64,000 nt of DNA from Enterobacter mori (GCF_025244905.1 NZ_CP104285.1:744001-808000), one strand, 5' to 3'; shown: positions 22,734 through 33,138, counted from the stretch's first letter. Made by a program: numbers and translations. The notes: generated by a model from the sequence alone, not told the origin.

Positions 22734-25397
22734 ATGTCAGAACGTCTCCAAAATGACGTGGATCCGATCGAAACTCGCGACTGGCTACAGGCGATCGAAT
22801 CGGTCATCCGTGAAGAAGGTGTTGAGCGCGCTCAGTATCTGATTGATCAGCTGCTTTCTGAAGCCCGCAAAGGCGGTGTGAAGGTTGCTTCAGGTGCAGG
22901 GGCTAGCAACTACGTAAACACGATTGCCGTCGAAGACGAACCGGAATACCCGGGCAATCTGGATCTGGAACGTCGTATCCGTTCTGCAATCCGCTGGAAC
23001 GCCATCATGACCGTTCTGCGCGCATCTAAGAAAGACCTGGAACTGGGTGGCCACATGGCGTCCTTCCAGTCTTCTGCAACCGTTTACGAAGTGTGCTTCA
23101 ACCACTTCTTCCGTGCAGCGAACGAGAAAGACGGCGGCGATCTGGTGTACTTCCAGGGCCACATCTCTCCGGGCATCTATGCACGTGCATTCCTGGAAGG
23201 TCGTCTGACTGAAGAGCAGATGAACAACTTCCGTCAGGAAGTTCACGGTAAAGGTCTGTCTTCTTACCCGCACCCTAAACTGATGCCTGAATTCTGGCAG
23301 TTCCCGACCGTATCTATGGGTCTGGGCCCAATCGGTGCGATCTACCAGGCTAAATTCCTGAAATACCTGGAACACCGTGGTCTGAAAGACACCTCCGAGC
23401 AGACCGTTTACGCCTTCCTGGGCGACGGCGAAATGGATGAGCCAGAATCCAAAGGTGCGATCACCATCGCAACCCGTGAGAAGCTGGACAACCTGTGCTT
23501 CATCATCAACTGTAACCTGCAGCGTCTGGATGGTCCGGTAACCGGTAACGGCAAGATCATCAACGAACTGGAAGGCATCTTCGCAGGTGCTGGCTGGAAC
23601 GTGATTAAAGTCATGTGGGGCGGTCGTTGGGATGAGCTGCTGCGTAAAGACACCAGCGGTAAACTGATCCAGCTGATGAACGAAACCGTTGACGGCGACT
23701 ACCAGACCTTCAAATCCAAAGACGGCGCCTACGTGCGTGAGCACTTCTTCGGCAAATATCCTGAAACCGCAGCCCTGGTTGCAGACTGGACTAATGAGCA
23801 GATCTGGGCCCTGAACCGCGGTGGTCACGATCCGAAGAAAGTCTACGCTGCACTGAAAAAAGCGCAGGAAACCAAAGGTAAAGCGACTGTAATCCTGGCC
23901 CATACCATCAAAGGTTACGGCATGGGTGATACCGCAGAAGGTAAAAACATCGCTCACCAGGTTAAGAAAATGAACATGGACGGCGTGCGTTATATCCGCG
24001 ACCGTTTCAACGTTCCAGTGACCGATGAGCAGGTAGAAAACCTGTCTTACATCACCTTCCCGGAAGGTTCTGAAGAGCACAAGTACCTGCACGAACGTCG
24101 TCAGGCGCTGAAAGGCTACCTGCCGGCTCGTCAGCCTAACTTCACCGAGAAGCTGGAACTGCCGGCGCTGGAAGACTTCTCTCAGCTGCTGGAAGAGCAG
24201 AACAAAGAGATCTCTACCACTATCGCCTTCGTTCGTGCCCTGAACGTGATGCTGAAGAACAAGTCGATCAAAGATCGTCTGGTGCCAATCATCGCCGACG
24301 AAGCGCGTACTTTCGGTATGGAAGGTCTGTTCCGTCAGATCGGTATTTACAGCCCGAACGGCCAGCAGTACACCCCGCAGGACCGTGAGCAGGTTGCATA
24401 CTACAAAGAAGACGAGAAAGGCCAGATCCTGCAGGAAGGTATCAACGAGCTGGGCGCAGGCGCATCCTGGCTGGCTGCTGCGACCTCTTACAGCACCAAC
24501 AACCTGCCGATGATCCCGTTCTACATTTACTACTCCATGTTCGGGTTCCAGCGTATCGGTGACCTGTGCTGGCAGGCAGGCGACCAGCAGGCTCGCGGCT
24601 TCCTGGTAGGCGGTACTTCCGGACGTACGACCCTGAACGGTGAAGGTCTGCAGCACGAAGATGGCCACAGCCACATTCAGTCTCTGACTATCCCTAACTG
24701 TATCTCTTACGACCCGTCTTACGCGTACGAAGTGGCCGTCATCATGCACGACGGTCTGACCCGTATGTACGGTGAAGCGCAAGAGAACGTTTACTACTAC
24801 ATCACCACCCTGAACGAAAACTACCACATGCCGGCAATGCCAGCAGGTGCCGAGGAAGGTATCCGTAAAGGTATCTACAAACTCGAAACCCTCGAAGGTA
24901 GCAAAGGTAAAGTTCAGCTGCTGGGCTCCGGTTCTATCCTGCGTCACGTACGTGAAGCAGCACAGATCCTGGCGAAAGACTACGGTGTGGGTTCCGACGT
25001 GTACTCTGTGACTTCCTTCACTGAACTGGCGCGTGATGGTCAGGATTGTGAGCGCTGGAACATGCTGCACCCAATGGAAACCCCACGCGTTCCGTACATC
25101 GCTCAGGTGATGAACGACGCGCCAGCGGTGGCGTCTACTGACTATATGAAACTGTTCGCTGAGCAGGTTCGTACTTACGTTCCAGCTGATGATTATCGCG
25201 TTCTGGGTACTGACGGCTTCGGTCGTTCTGACAGCCGCGAAAACCTGCGTCACCACTTCGAAGTTGATGCTTCTTACGTGGTTGTAGCAGCACTGGGCGA
25301 ACTGGCTAAACGTGGCGAAATCGATAAGAAAGTGGTTGCGGATGCAATTACCAAATTCAACATCGATGCAGAAAAAGTTAACCCGCGTCTGGCGTAA
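22734..25397 (+). CDS. aceE: Pyruvate dehydrogenase E1 component
   Basis: Thiamine diphosphate enzyme that decarboxylates pyruvate and acetylates the lipoyl groups of E2. It has 887 residues, the E. coli homodimeric type. The TPP motif runs from [12 protein letters not shown] to [10 protein letters not shown] (about 229-260). The histidine loops GHISPG and HEDGHSH and the C-terminal domain are intact. aceF follows after 14 bases. Codon bias is strong. Confidence 0.98.
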   Translation: MSERLQNDVDPIETRDWLQAIESVIREEGVERAQYLIDQLLSEARKGGVKVASGAGASNYVNTIAVEDEPEYPGNLDLERRIRSAIRWNAIMTVLRASKKDLELGGHMASFQSSATVYEVCFNHFFRAANEKDGGDLVYFQGHISPGIYARAFLEGRLTEEQMNNFRQEVHGKGLSSYPHPKLMPEFWQFPTVSMGLGPIGAIYQAKFLKYLEHRGLKDTSEQTVYAFLGDGEMDEPESKGAITIATREKLDNLCFIINCNLQRLDGPVTGNGKIINELEGIFAGAGWNVIKVMWGGRWDELLRKDTSGKLIQLMNETVDGDYQTFKSKDGAYVREHFFGKYPETAALVADWTNEQIWALNRGGHDPKKVYAALKKAQETKGKATVILAHTIKGYGMGDTAEGKNIAHQVKKMNMDGVRYIRDRFNVPVTDEQVENLSYITFPEGSEEHKYLHERRQALKGYLPARQPNFTEKLELPALEDFSQLLEEQNKEISTTIAFVRALNVMLKNKSIKDRLVPIIADEARTFGMEGLFRQIGIYSPNGQQYTPQDREQVAYYKEDEKGQILQEGINELGAGASWLAAATSYSTNNLPMIPFYIYYSMFGFQRIGDLCWQAGDQQARGFLVGGTSGRTTLNGEGLQHEDGHSHIQSLTIPNCISYDPSYAYEVAVIMHDGLTRMYGEAQENVYYYITTLNENYHMPAMPAGAEEGIRKGIYKLETLEGSKGKVQLLGSGSILRHVREAAQILAKDYGVGSDVYSVTSFTELARDGQDCERWNMLHPMETPRVPYIAQVMNDAPAVASTDYMKLFAEQVRTYVPADDYRVLGTDGFGRSDSRENLRHHFEVDASYVVVAALGELAKRGEIDKKVVADAITKFNIDAEKVNPRLA

Positions 25398-25411
25398 GAG
25401 GTAAAAGAATA

Positions 25412-27304
25412 ATGGCTATCGAAATCAATGTACCGGACATCGGGGCTGATGAAGTTGAAATCACCGAGATCCTGGTCAAAGTGGGCGACAAAGTTGAAGC
25501 TGAACAGTCGCTGATCACCGTAGAAGGCGACAAAGCCTCTATGGAAGTCCCGTCTCCTCAGGCTGGCATCGTTAAAGAGATCAAAGTCTCTGTGGGCGAT
25601 AAAACCGAGACTGGCAAACTGATCATGATTTTCGATTCCGCCGACGGTGCAGCAGCAGCTGCACCTGCGCAGGAAGAGAAGAAAGAAGCCGCTCCGGCCG
25701 CCGCTGCTCCAGCAGCTGCCGCGAGCGCGAAAGAAGTGAACGTGCCTGACATCGGCGGTGACGAAGTTGAAGTTACTGAAATCCTGGTGAAAGTGGGCGA
25801 CACCGTTGCGGCCGAGCAGTCACTGATCACCGTAGAAGGCGACAAAGCCTCTATGGAAGTGCCAGCTCCATTCGCCGGTACCGTTAAAGAGATCAAGATC
25901 AACACCGGCGACAAAGTGTCTACCGGCTCTCTGATCATGGTCTTCGAAGTGGCGGGTGCAGAAGGCGCCGCTGCGCCAGCACAGGCCGCTGCTCCGGCTC
26001 CGGCTGCTGCACCAGCAGCTGCTGGCGGTGCGAAAGACGTTAACGTACCGGACATCGGCGGTGACGAAGTTGAAGTGACCGAAGTGATGGTGAAAGTGGG
26101 CGACAAAGTTGCCGCTGAACAGTCACTGATCACCGTTGAAGGCGACAAGGCTTCCATGGAAGTCCCTGCGCCGTTCGCGGGTACCGTTAAAGAGATCAAA
26201 ATCAGCACCGGCGACAAAGTGTCTACCGGCTCTCTGATCATGGTCTTCGAAGTGGAAGGCGCTGCGCCTGCCGCAGCTCCGGCTGCACCGGCACCGGCTG
26301 CTGCACCGGCTCAGGCTGCTAAACCTGCTGCGGCGCCTGCTGCGAAAGCGGAAGGCAAATCTGAGTTCGCTGAAAACGACGCTTACGTCCACGCCACCCC
26401 GCTGATTCGCCGCCTGGCGCGCGAATTCGGTGTGAACCTGGCGAAAGTGAAAGGGACGGGCCGTAAGGGACGTATCCTGCGCGAAGACGTTCAGACTTAC
26501 GTGAAAGACGCGGTGAAACGCGCCGAAGCTGCACCAGCTGCAGCCGCTGGCGGCGGTATCCCGGGCATGCTGCCATGGCCGAAAGTGGACTTCAGCAAGT
26601 TCGGCGAAATCGAAGAAGTGGAGCTGGGCCGTATCCAGAAAATCTCTGGTGCTAACCTGAGCCGTAACTGGGTGATGATCCCGCATGTTACGCACTTCGA
26701 TAAAACCGATATCACCGATCTGGAAGCGTTCCGTAAACAGCAGAACGCCGAAGCTGAGAAGCGCAAACTGGACGTGAAATTCACCCCAGTGGTCTTCATC
26801 ATGAAAGCCGTTGCCGCTGCCCTTGAGCAGATGCCACGCTTCAACAGCTCCCTGTCCGAAGACGGTCAGAAGCTGACGCTGAAGAAATACATCAACATCG
26901 GTGTTGCGGTTGATACGCCAAATGGTCTGGTTGTTCCAGTCTTCAAAGACGTGAACAAGAAGAGCATTACCGAGCTGTCCCGTGAACTGACCACCATCTC
27001 CAAAAAAGCGCGTGATGGTAAGCTGACTGCCGGCGAAATGCAGGGCGGCTGCTTCACTATCTCCAGCATCGGCGGCCTGGGTACCACCCACTTCGCGCCG
27101 ATCGTGAACGCGCCGGAAGTGGCTATCCTCGGTGTGTCCAAGTCCGCGATGGAGCCGGTGTGGAATGGCAAAGAGTTCGTGCCGCGTCTGATGATGCCAA
27201 TCTCTCTGTCCTTCGACCACCGCGTGATCGACGGTGCTGATGGTGCGCGTTTCATCACCATCATCAACAACACCCTGAGCGACATTCGCCGCCTGGTGAT
27301 GTAA
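25412..27304 (+). CDS. aceF: Dihydrolipoyl acetyltransferase, E2 of pyruvate dehydrogenase
   Basis: Core of the pyruvate dehydrogenase complex; it transfers acetyl groups to CoA. It has 630 residues. Three tandem lipoyl domains begin near 1, 106 and 209, each with the lipoylated lysine in [10 protein letters not shown]. They are joined by Ala-Pro-rich flexible linkers. A peripheral subunit-binding domain follows ([29 protein letters not shown], about 330-370). The catalytic domain ends with [15 protein letters not shown], containing the active-site histidine. A strong terminator follows. Confidence 0.98.
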   Translation: MAIEINVPDIGADEVEITEILVKVGDKVEAEQSLITVEGDKASMEVPSPQAGIVKEIKVSVGDKTETGKLIMIFDSADGAAAAAPAQEEKKEAAPAAAAPAAAASAKEVNVPDIGGDEVEVTEILVKVGDTVAAEQSLITVEGDKASMEVPAPFAGTVKEIKINTGDKVSTGSLIMVFEVAGAEGAAAPAQAAAPAPAAAPAAAGGAKDVNVPDIGGDEVEVTEVMVKVGDKVAAEQSLITVEGDKASMEVPAPFAGTVKEIKISTGDKVSTGSLIMVFEVEGAAPAAAPAAPAPAAAPAQAAKPAAAPAAKAEGKSEFAENDAYVHATPLIRRLAREFGVNLAKVKGTGRKGRILREDVQTYVKDAVKRAEAAPAAAAGGGIPGMLPWPKVDFSKFGEIEEVELGRIQKISGANLSRNWVMIPHVTHFDKTDITDLEAFRKQQNAEAEKRKLDVKFTPVVFIMKAVAAALEQMPRFNSSLSEDGQKLTLKKYINIGVAVDTPNGLVVPVFKDVNKKSITELSRELTTISKKARDGKLTAGEMQGGCFTISSIGGLGTTHFAPIVNAPEVAILGVSKSAMEPVWNGKEFVPRLMMPISLSFDHRVIDGADGARFITIINNTLSDIRRLVM

Positions 27305-27306
27305 TC

Positions 27307-27336
27307 GAAAAGCCGGCCAGTCGGCCGGCTTTTTTC
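27307..27336 (+). terminator. Rho-independent terminator after aceF
   Basis: The stem AGCCGGCC/GGCCGGCT with a 4-base loop is followed by TTTTT. It separates aceEF from lpd, which has its own promoter. Confidence 0.9.
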
Positions 27337-27396
27337 TGATAATCTCATGGGGTTTGTGAGGTTATTGGCGAAAGCGACAATTCGTGAGCCGTTTGT

Positions 27397-27426
27397 TGTT
27401 TCAAAATTGTTAACAATTTTGTAAAC
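27397..27426 (+). promoter_or_regulatory. lpd promoter region with an 18-bp palindrome
   Basis: AAAATTGTTAACAATTTT (27403-27420) is a perfect palindrome. A TAAACT -10 element (27422-27427) lies just 3' of it. The nearest -35-like sequence is weak. The palindrome overlaps the promoter, so a repressor such as an ArcA-type regulator could act here. In E. coli lpd has an independent, ArcA-controlled promoter. Confidence 0.55.
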
Positions 27427-27479
27427 TGCGGGCGGATAGAACGACCCGGTGGACGACGGGTATAAATTAAGAGGTCATG

Positions 27480-28904
27480 ATGAGCACAGAAATCAAAACT
27501 CAGGTCGTAGTACTTGGGGCAGGCCCGGCAGGTTACTCCGCAGCATTTCGCGCCGCGGATTTAGGTCTGGAAACCGTCATCGTAGAACGTTACAGCACCC
27601 TCGGCGGTGTTTGTCTGAACGTCGGCTGTATCCCTTCTAAAGCGCTGCTGCACGTAGCGAAAGTTATCGAAGAAGCCAAGGCGCTGGCTGAACACGGTAT
27701 CGTCTTCGGCGAGCCGAAAACCGATATCGACAAAATTCGTACCTGGAAAGAGAAAGTTATCACTCAGCTGACCGGCGGTCTGGCGGGTATGGCCAAAGGC
27801 CGTAAAGTGAAAGTGGTAAACGGTCTGGGTAAATTCACCGGTGCGAACACCCTGGAAGTGGAAGGCGAAAACGGCAAAACCGTGATCAACTTCGACAACG
27901 CGATCATCGCGGCAGGCTCTCGCCCAATCGAACTGCCATTCATTCCGCATGAAGATCCACGCGTGTGGGATTCCACCGATGCTCTGGAGCTGAAAACCGT
28001 TCCTAAGCGTCTGCTGGTTATGGGCGGCGGTATCATCGGCCTGGAAATGGGTACTGTGTACCATGCGCTGGGTTCAGAGATCGACGTGGTTGAAATGTTC
28101 GACCAGGTTATCCCGGCTGCTGACAAAGACATCGTTAAAGTCTTCACCAAACGCATCAGCAAGAAATTCAATCTGATGCTGGAAACCAAAGTGACTGCCG
28201 TTGAAGCGAAAGAAGACGGTATTTACGTTTCCATGGAAGGCAAAAAAGCCCCTGCAGAAGCGCAGCGTTACGACGCCGTGCTGGTGGCTATCGGCCGCGT
28301 GCCGAACGGTAAAAACCTCAACGCAGGTGCCGCAGGCGTGGAAGTGGATGACCGTGGCTTTATCCGCGTTGACAAGCAGCTGCGCACCAACGTGCCGCAC
28401 ATCTTTGCTATCGGCGATATCGTCGGTCAGCCGATGCTGGCGCACAAAGGTGTTCACGAAGGTCACGTTGCCGCTGAAGTTATCGCGGGCATGAAACACT
28501 ACTTCGATCCGAAAGTGATCCCATCTATCGCGTACACCGAGCCAGAAGTTGCCTGGGTGGGTCTGACCGAGAAAGAAGCGAAAGAGAAAGGCATCAGCTA
28601 CGAAACCGCCACCTTCCCGTGGGCTGCTTCCGGCCGTGCTATCGCTTCCGATTGCGCAGATGGCGTGACCAAACTGATCTTCGACAAAGAGACTCACCGC
28701 GTTATCGGTGGTGCGATTGTCGGTACCAACGGCGGCGAGCTGCTGGGCGAAATCGGTCTGGCTATTGAAATGGGCTGTGACGCTGAAGACATCGCGCTGA
28801 CCATCCACGCTCACCCGACTCTGCACGAGTCCGTGGGTCTGGCGGCAGAAGTGTTCGAAGGTAGCATCACCGACCTGCCAAACGCGAAAGCGAAGAAGAA
28901 ATAA
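27480..28904 (+). CDS. lpd: Dihydrolipoyl dehydrogenase (E3)
   Basis: FAD enzyme that reoxidises lipoyl groups in the pyruvate and 2-oxoglutarate dehydrogenases and in glycine cleavage. It has 474 residues from ATG 27480 (MSTEIKTQVVVLGAGPAGYS); an ATG directly upstream at 27477 would add one Met. The redox cysteines lie in GGVCLNVGCIPSKA, the NAD-binding loop is VMGGGIIGLEMGTVYHALG, and the catalytic His-Glu pair is in HAHPTLHE. A terminator follows. Confidence 0.97.
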   Translation: MSTEIKTQVVVLGAGPAGYSAAFRAADLGLETVIVERYSTLGGVCLNVGCIPSKALLHVAKVIEEAKALAEHGIVFGEPKTDIDKIRTWKEKVITQLTGGLAGMAKGRKVKVVNGLGKFTGANTLEVEGENGKTVINFDNAIIAAGSRPIELPFIPHEDPRVWDSTDALELKTVPKRLLVMGGGIIGLEMGTVYHALGSEIDVVEMFDQVIPAADKDIVKVFTKRISKKFNLMLETKVTAVEAKEDGIYVSMEGKKAPAEAQRYDAVLVAIGRVPNGKNLNAGAAGVEVDDRGFIRVDKQLRTNVPHIFAIGDIVGQPMLAHKGVHEGHVAAEVIAGMKHYFDPKVIPSIAYTEPEVAWVGLTEKEAKEKGISYETATFPWAASGRAIASDCADGVTKLIFDKETHRVIGGAIVGTNGGELLGEIGLAIEMGCDAEDIALTIHAHPTLHESVGLAAEVFEGSITDLPNAKAKKK

Positions 28905-28922
28905 ATTTCTTTATTGCTGATA

Positions 28923-28948
28923 AACGCCTCCTCGGAGGCGTTTTTTTT
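28923..28948 (+). terminator. Rho-independent terminator after lpd
   Basis: The stem AACGCCTCC/GGAGGCGTT with a 2-base loop is followed by eight T. The region from here to 29129 is very AT-rich and holds no gene that I can see. Confidence 0.9.
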
Positions 28949-29129
28949 GCCCTGAATTAATATTTCAGTTTTAATAGGTTTTCGATATGTTTATTTTTAT
29001 TATAAATTGATATTGCTTATTTTTATTATGAATGAATATTTTATTTAATGTCGTTTCCAAAATAACCATCTTAGTTATTTGATGAAGGTTTTACGGATTT
29101 AACGATCCGGTTCACATAAATTCTTTTTT

Positions 29130-29158
29130 TCGACACTTATAGTTCTTCCACTACTAAT
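29130..29158 (+). promoter_or_regulatory. Candidate promoter of the RCC1-like gene
   Basis: TCGACA (29130-29135) and ACTAAT (29153-29158) are separated by 17 bases. They lie at the end of an AT-rich stretch, and the ATG at 29180 follows an AAGGGAAG ribosome site. H-NS silencing is plausible because of the base composition. Confidence 0.4.
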
Positions 29159-29179
29159 GCTACGGAAGGGAAGAATTAA

Positions 29180-30571
29180 ATGAGTGAATATGGTCAGTAT
29201 TCCGATATTCGTGAATTAAGAATTATGGGCGCAAGGACAGAGCTTGGTCAGGGGCGTACAGCAATGACACACAAACTCGTAGCCCTGGACAAAGAAACTC
29301 TGCAACCTGTTAGCGTAGACTGGTGGTATGAAGATGAATCAGCCCCCTGTTATACCGGGTCTGTATTTACCGATATACGACCAAGCGTGCGCTTAATGGC
29401 TAACTCCGATACTTATCGTTTTGGGGATGTAATTAACATCAGTAACGTTGGTGGCTCAAACGCTGCATTGGCTGTTATTCAGAATAATGGCACCGTTGTG
29501 GCATGGGGCATGCCGCAGAATGGAGGAAGTTCTCCTTCGAGCGATCGTAACCATAACGTAAAATCTATTTATGGTGGCTATGACTGTTCTGCAGCAGTTA
29601 ACGCAGATGGTCAGGTATTTACGTGGTCGGTTGATAGTGATAACACGCTTCCACCAGAGGTTGCCCAGCTGAATGATATTATCGATATCAAAGTAGCGCA
29701 ATATTGGGGTGAAGGAGGAAACTATACCTATTTGGCTTTGAGGGCTAACAAACAGGTGGCTCAATGGACGGATGGAAGGTCGCATAATGATTTTCCTACT
29801 GATATTGCAGAGCGTAAAGATTTCATCGCCATTCAGGTTACGGAGTATGCTTTTGCCGGAATAACGGAGAATGGGCATATTTTAGCATGGGGTAATGAGT
29901 CCTATGGCGGAGCTTTGCCAGACCATTTAAAAGATATTAATGATGCCGTAACGCTCTACAGTAACGATGGCGCATTTGTTGCACTTAGGGCATCCGGCAC
30001 TATTGTGTCCTGGGGGAGTGCGAAACACGGTGGCGATATGCCCGATGATATAGCCAGCCTTACCGATATCGTATCAATCTGTAATACCAGTTCCACATTT
30101 ATTGCCCTTAGAGCAAATGGTAGCGTTGTATTCTGGGGGAGTCAGCGTACATTAATTGTACTTCCTGAGAATATTGCCAGTCTGACGAATATCATTGACG
30201 TACAAGGTGCTATTAACGGTACCTATGCATTTTTAACTGCAGACGGAAATGTGTATTGTTGGGGACAATATGGAGAAGATCTCCCGGAGGGTTTGAATAA
30301 TATTGTATCGGTGACCGCTGCCTGGAACGCCTTTGCTGCACTACGCCGTGATGGAAGCGTTGTTGCATGGGGCGATAGTTTCGAAGGTGGCGACACTACC
30401 CCGGTAGCGGACGAACTTTACAATATTCGCGCGATATATTCCTGTGGCTATCGTTTTCTGGCATTGCGCGATGACGATTTTGCTTTCGAATGGGGTGAAG
30501 AGGCCAGAGAGGACATCACAAAGATGCCGGCGAGTTTACAAGGCAATATCACCTATAGTTTTGTGAAGTGA
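29180..30571 (+). CDS. RCC1-like repeat protein of unknown function
   Basis: A 463-residue protein with no signal peptide or membrane segment. After a 75-residue N-terminal part (MGARTELGQG, KLVALDKETLQPVSVDWWYE) it carries about eight or nine repeats of some 45-50 residues. Each repeat centres on a VVAWG-type strand (VVAWGMPQNGG, ILAWGNESYGG, IVSWGSAKHGG, VVFWGSQ, VYCWGQYG, VVAWGDSFEGG) and often ends in P-x-x-I or FxALR. This is the pattern of a seven-bladed RCC1-like propeller. The gene is distinctly more AT-rich than its neighbours and has no counterpart at this place in E. coli K-12, suggesting horizontal acquisition. Function and partners are unknown. Confidence 0.75.
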   Translation: MSEYGQYSDIRELRIMGARTELGQGRTAMTHKLVALDKETLQPVSVDWWYEDESAPCYTGSVFTDIRPSVRLMANSDTYRFGDVINISNVGGSNAALAVIQNNGTVVAWGMPQNGGSSPSSDRNHNVKSIYGGYDCSAAVNADGQVFTWSVDSDNTLPPEVAQLNDIIDIKVAQYWGEGGNYTYLALRANKQVAQWTDGRSHNDFPTDIAERKDFIAIQVTEYAFAGITENGHILAWGNESYGGALPDHLKDINDAVTLYSNDGAFVALRASGTIVSWGSAKHGGDMPDDIASLTDIVSICNTSSTFIALRANGSVVFWGSQRTLIVLPENIASLTNIIDVQGAINGTYAFLTADGNVYCWGQYGEDLPEGLNNIVSVTAAWNAFAALRRDGSVVAWGDSFEGGDTTPVADELYNIRAIYSCGYRFLALRDDDFAFEWGEEAREDITKMPASLQGNITYSFVK

Positions 30572-30598
30572 CTTATCATTTTAAGTTAGCTCCCTTGC

Positions 30599-30626
30599 AT
30601 GCCCGGCTACACGCCGGGCATTTTTC
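30599..30626 (+). terminator. Rho-independent terminator after the RCC1-like gene
   Basis: The stem TGCCCGGC/GCCGGGCA with a TACAC-type loop is followed by TTTTT. It lies between the convergent RCC1-like and DUF2950 genes, 3 bases from the stop of the latter. Confidence 0.85.
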
Positions 30627-30628
30627 TA

Positions 30629-31420
30629 CTACATAACCTCATGCCACGAACCTATTAGGTTGAATCTGTTGATGGCCTGAGCATGCTCCGCTGTCGCCAC
30701 GCCTAAATTTGACTGATAAACCCTGTCGTCCTGATTAATCATAAAGCTCATCACGCCCGTCTGACCGTAACGCACCGGCCAGGCGATCATGGCAAAGCCA
30801 GCCTTATCGGGTAGGATCCGGAAACGATAGCCGTGATAACCTGCGCCAGGCTCTTGCGGGCTAAATGCCGGTCCGAGCGGGCTGGGCGCTTCGCCCGGTG
30901 AGACGGGCCAGTACAGACCATCTTTTTTTCCTTCAGCGCTGACGATTTTTTCAGCGTAATGCTGATTCAGCGCAAAATAGCTCTTTTGCGCGTCCACATA
31001 GGCGTGTAAGGCTTCAATTGCCGCAAGCTCGTTGCGCCCGATTTCACGCGTCTGGATCTCGTCGGCGGCTTTTTGCATATCAAACTGCCAGCCGTCGGTT
31101 TTTTTCACGACGGGTATGGGCAGCTGCCAGCCGTTTTCCCCAACGTAGAGATGGGCGATATCCCCGTTAATGGCGACGTGATGGCTTACCTTCCAGTCGC
31201 GTAAAAAACGCGCCACGGCTTCAGGGTCAACGCCCTCAGGCGGCAGGTAATCACGCCAGTTATCGCCGAGCAGGCTGTTTAATGTCCCCTCGTTTTGCTC
31301 GCTGATGGCTTTTGTCAGGGCGTCCGTTGCCTGTCCCGGCGTCGTGAAATTCTGCTGGGCCAGGGCGAAGGTGGATACCATAAGCAACAGTACGCCGCCA
31401 ATCAGTTTTTTTTTCATCAT
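30629..31420 (-). CDS. DUF2950 family exported protein
   Basis: Predicted periplasmic protein of 263-264 residues of unknown function. A signal peptide is clear (MMKKKLIGGVLLLMVSTFA, then LAQQ). The body has DUF2950-type features: FTTPGQATDALTKAI, repeated Trp/Gly motifs, KKDGLYWPVSPGE, YHGYRFRILPD and AMIAWPVRYGQTGVMSFMI. Start at 31420 or 31417; TAAGGACATC precedes both, and upstream in-frame codons lie before the signal peptide. The gene begins 7 bases after the DUF3300 stop, so the two are co-transcribed. Such DUF3300/DUF2950 pairs occur in several proteobacteria. Confidence 0.8.
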   Translation of the reverse strand: MMKKKLIGGVLLLMVSTFALAQQNFTTPGQATDALTKAISEQNEGTLNSLLGDNWRDYLPPEGVDPEAVARFLRDWKVSHHVAINGDIAHLYVGENGWQLPIPVVKKTDGWQFDMQKAADEIQTREIGRNELAAIEALHAYVDAQKSYFALNQHYAEKIVSAEGKKDGLYWPVSPGEAPSPLGPAFSPQEPGAGYHGYRFRILPDKAGFAMIAWPVRYGQTGVMSFMINQDDRVYQSNLGVATAEHAQAINRFNLIGSWHEVM

Positions 31421-31427
31421 GATGTCC

Positions 31428-32957
31428 TTAACGGTGGCGGAATTCTCGGTGTTCGGCGTGGCGTTCAGACGCCTGTTGTCTAAGGCTGGCACGCTGTTCA
31501 CCGCTCAGCGACGCTCGCTGACGGCTTTGCAACCCGCGCTGCTGCTGCGCCTGCCAGCTCGGAGAACGGCTGTCGTTGCCGCTCAGGGCGTTGGCGTAGC
31601 GCTGAGGATGCTGGCTTTGCGTGCGGTGCTCGGTCTGCAGGCGATCCTGACGCGCGTGGGTATTTTCCTGCCGCTCGTGCGGCGTTATCCCGTCGTAGCC
31701 CCGGTAGTTATTGCGTTGAGTGATCTGCCTTAGCTGCTGGGCGGAGGCGGGGCGCTGCACGTTTTGGGTGACGGGATGCTGCAGTTGCGACAGCGATTTC
31801 CCGGTCGATTTTTGCACCTGCGCCAATGCCGCCTGACGCTGGCCGTCGCGGTTAACCGGCTGATGCTGCGTCGCGCTCAAACCGGTGTGGGTGGACGTCG
31901 GATGGAACTGGCTGGCAAGCTGGCTGTTGGTATAGGGCACCCCGTTGCGATACGCCGGGTTGTGCTGCCACACTATATTGTTATCCGTGCGGTGCTCGCC
32001 GGTTATTTTATTGAAATTATTGACGTTGATATTGATGTTATCGCCGTTATGCGAGTATCCGTCGTGATGGTAATCATCGTCATGATGATGATCGTCATCG
32101 TGGTGGTGGTGATCGTCGTCATTGTCCCAGTCGATATTGCTGAACAGCGCATAGGTGGTGGCAACGCCGAGGCTATAGCCGAACCCTTTTACAAAGCTGT
32201 TGGTGAACTGCTCGCCGGGAGACGGGGGGAGATAAACCGGCGGATAGCTGGCGTTTGGCCAGGACCCATAGACGGCCGTTGGGTTATAGGTTGGCACATA
32301 CACCACCTGCGGATCGGCGGGCTCAATCTTTATCACCGTCTCGCTTGCAGGCGCGGCGCCGACCGTTGCGGTGGTACTTTTGGCGGGCGCGGCTTTTTTA
32401 ACCGAGGTCACCGTCTGTTGAGGAGTCGACTGCAGCGCGCCGGTTTGCTGCGCCAGCGCGCGAAGACGCTGCACGGAGTACATGACGTCCTTCGGCTGAG
32501 CCAGAAACGCATCCCCTAAATTTTGCACCCACTCCGGGTTACCGCCCATCAGCGTCATCAGCTGTGGGAAGGCCACCAGCGATTTTACGCTGGCATCCCA
32601 CGGCTGGCCGGAGACGGCCTGGATCGCAGCGTCGCCCTGCCGCTTTGGATTGTCCTGCGACCACTGCGCGGCCTGGATGACGTTTGAAGGGTAGGTCGAT
32701 GCCATCAGGATTTGCGAAAGCAGCGCATCGGGGTAGAGCGCAATGGGCGCCGTCCACTGATCGATTTGAGCCGCCGTATAAGTAGGGGCGACGACCGGCG
32801 CGGGCTGAGCAGTTGGGGTGACGGGTTGTTGCGCGACAGGCGCAGGGGACACCGGGGTTTCTGTCGCGCGGCTTTTAACAAACATCACGCCAGAGGCGGC
32901 GAATAACCCGGTACTGCACAGAAGAACAAGCAGATGTGGCTTAAAGGGCAACTTCAT
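31428..32957 (-). CDS. DUF3300 family exported protein (YacH-like)
   Basis: A 509-residue protein starting at ATG 32957, which is preceded by GGAG; the longer frame has no ribosome site. It has an N-terminal membrane anchor or signal (HLLVLLCSTGLFAASGVMF) and a Pro/Ala/Val-rich linker. The DUF3300 core follows (IALYPDALLSQILMASTYP, NPEWVQNLGDAFLAQPKDVM, VVYVPTYNPTAVYGSWP). A dense Asp/His stretch spans residues about 285-310 (DNDDDHHHHDDDHHHDDD). The C-terminal third is rich in Gln, Arg and His and looks disordered. E. coli yacH, also DUF3300, occupies the same position between lpd and acnB. Function is unknown; a metal-binding or envelope role is only a guess. Confidence 0.8.
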   Translation of the reverse strand: MKLPFKPHLLVLLCSTGLFAASGVMFVKSRATETPVSPAPVAQQPVTPTAQPAPVVAPTYTAAQIDQWTAPIALYPDALLSQILMASTYPSNVIQAAQWSQDNPKRQGDAAIQAVSGQPWDASVKSLVAFPQLMTLMGGNPEWVQNLGDAFLAQPKDVMYSVQRLRALAQQTGALQSTPQQTVTSVKKAAPAKSTTATVGAAPASETVIKIEPADPQVVYVPTYNPTAVYGSWPNASYPPVYLPPSPGEQFTNSFVKGFGYSLGVATTYALFSNIDWDNDDDHHHHDDDHHHDDDYHHDGYSHNGDNININVNNFNKITGEHRTDNNIVWQHNPAYRNGVPYTNSQLASQFHPTSTHTGLSATQHQPVNRDGQRQAALAQVQKSTGKSLSQLQHPVTQNVQRPASAQQLRQITQRNNYRGYDGITPHERQENTHARQDRLQTEHRTQSQHPQRYANALSGNDSRSPSWQAQQQRGLQSRQRASLSGEQRASLRQQASERHAEHREFRHR

Positions 32958-33138
32958 ATAGTGACTCCGACGAGACCAGCGCAGTGCCCTCAGGCGCTGC
33001 AATTGCCGCGAGTATTATTCACCCGTCTTTTACAGTTTTGACGATTGTTGGGAATTCACCAGAAGGTCCGGATAAAGAGTGTGAGTATTTATTACACAAT
33101 TTTGCGGGGCGGTTGAAAAGCCGAAGGGTTCCTCAGAA

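Noticed and set aside
22890..25256. 788-codon open frame on the minus strand opposite aceE
   Set aside because: Antisense shadow of a highly biased gene; no ribosome site or known domain.
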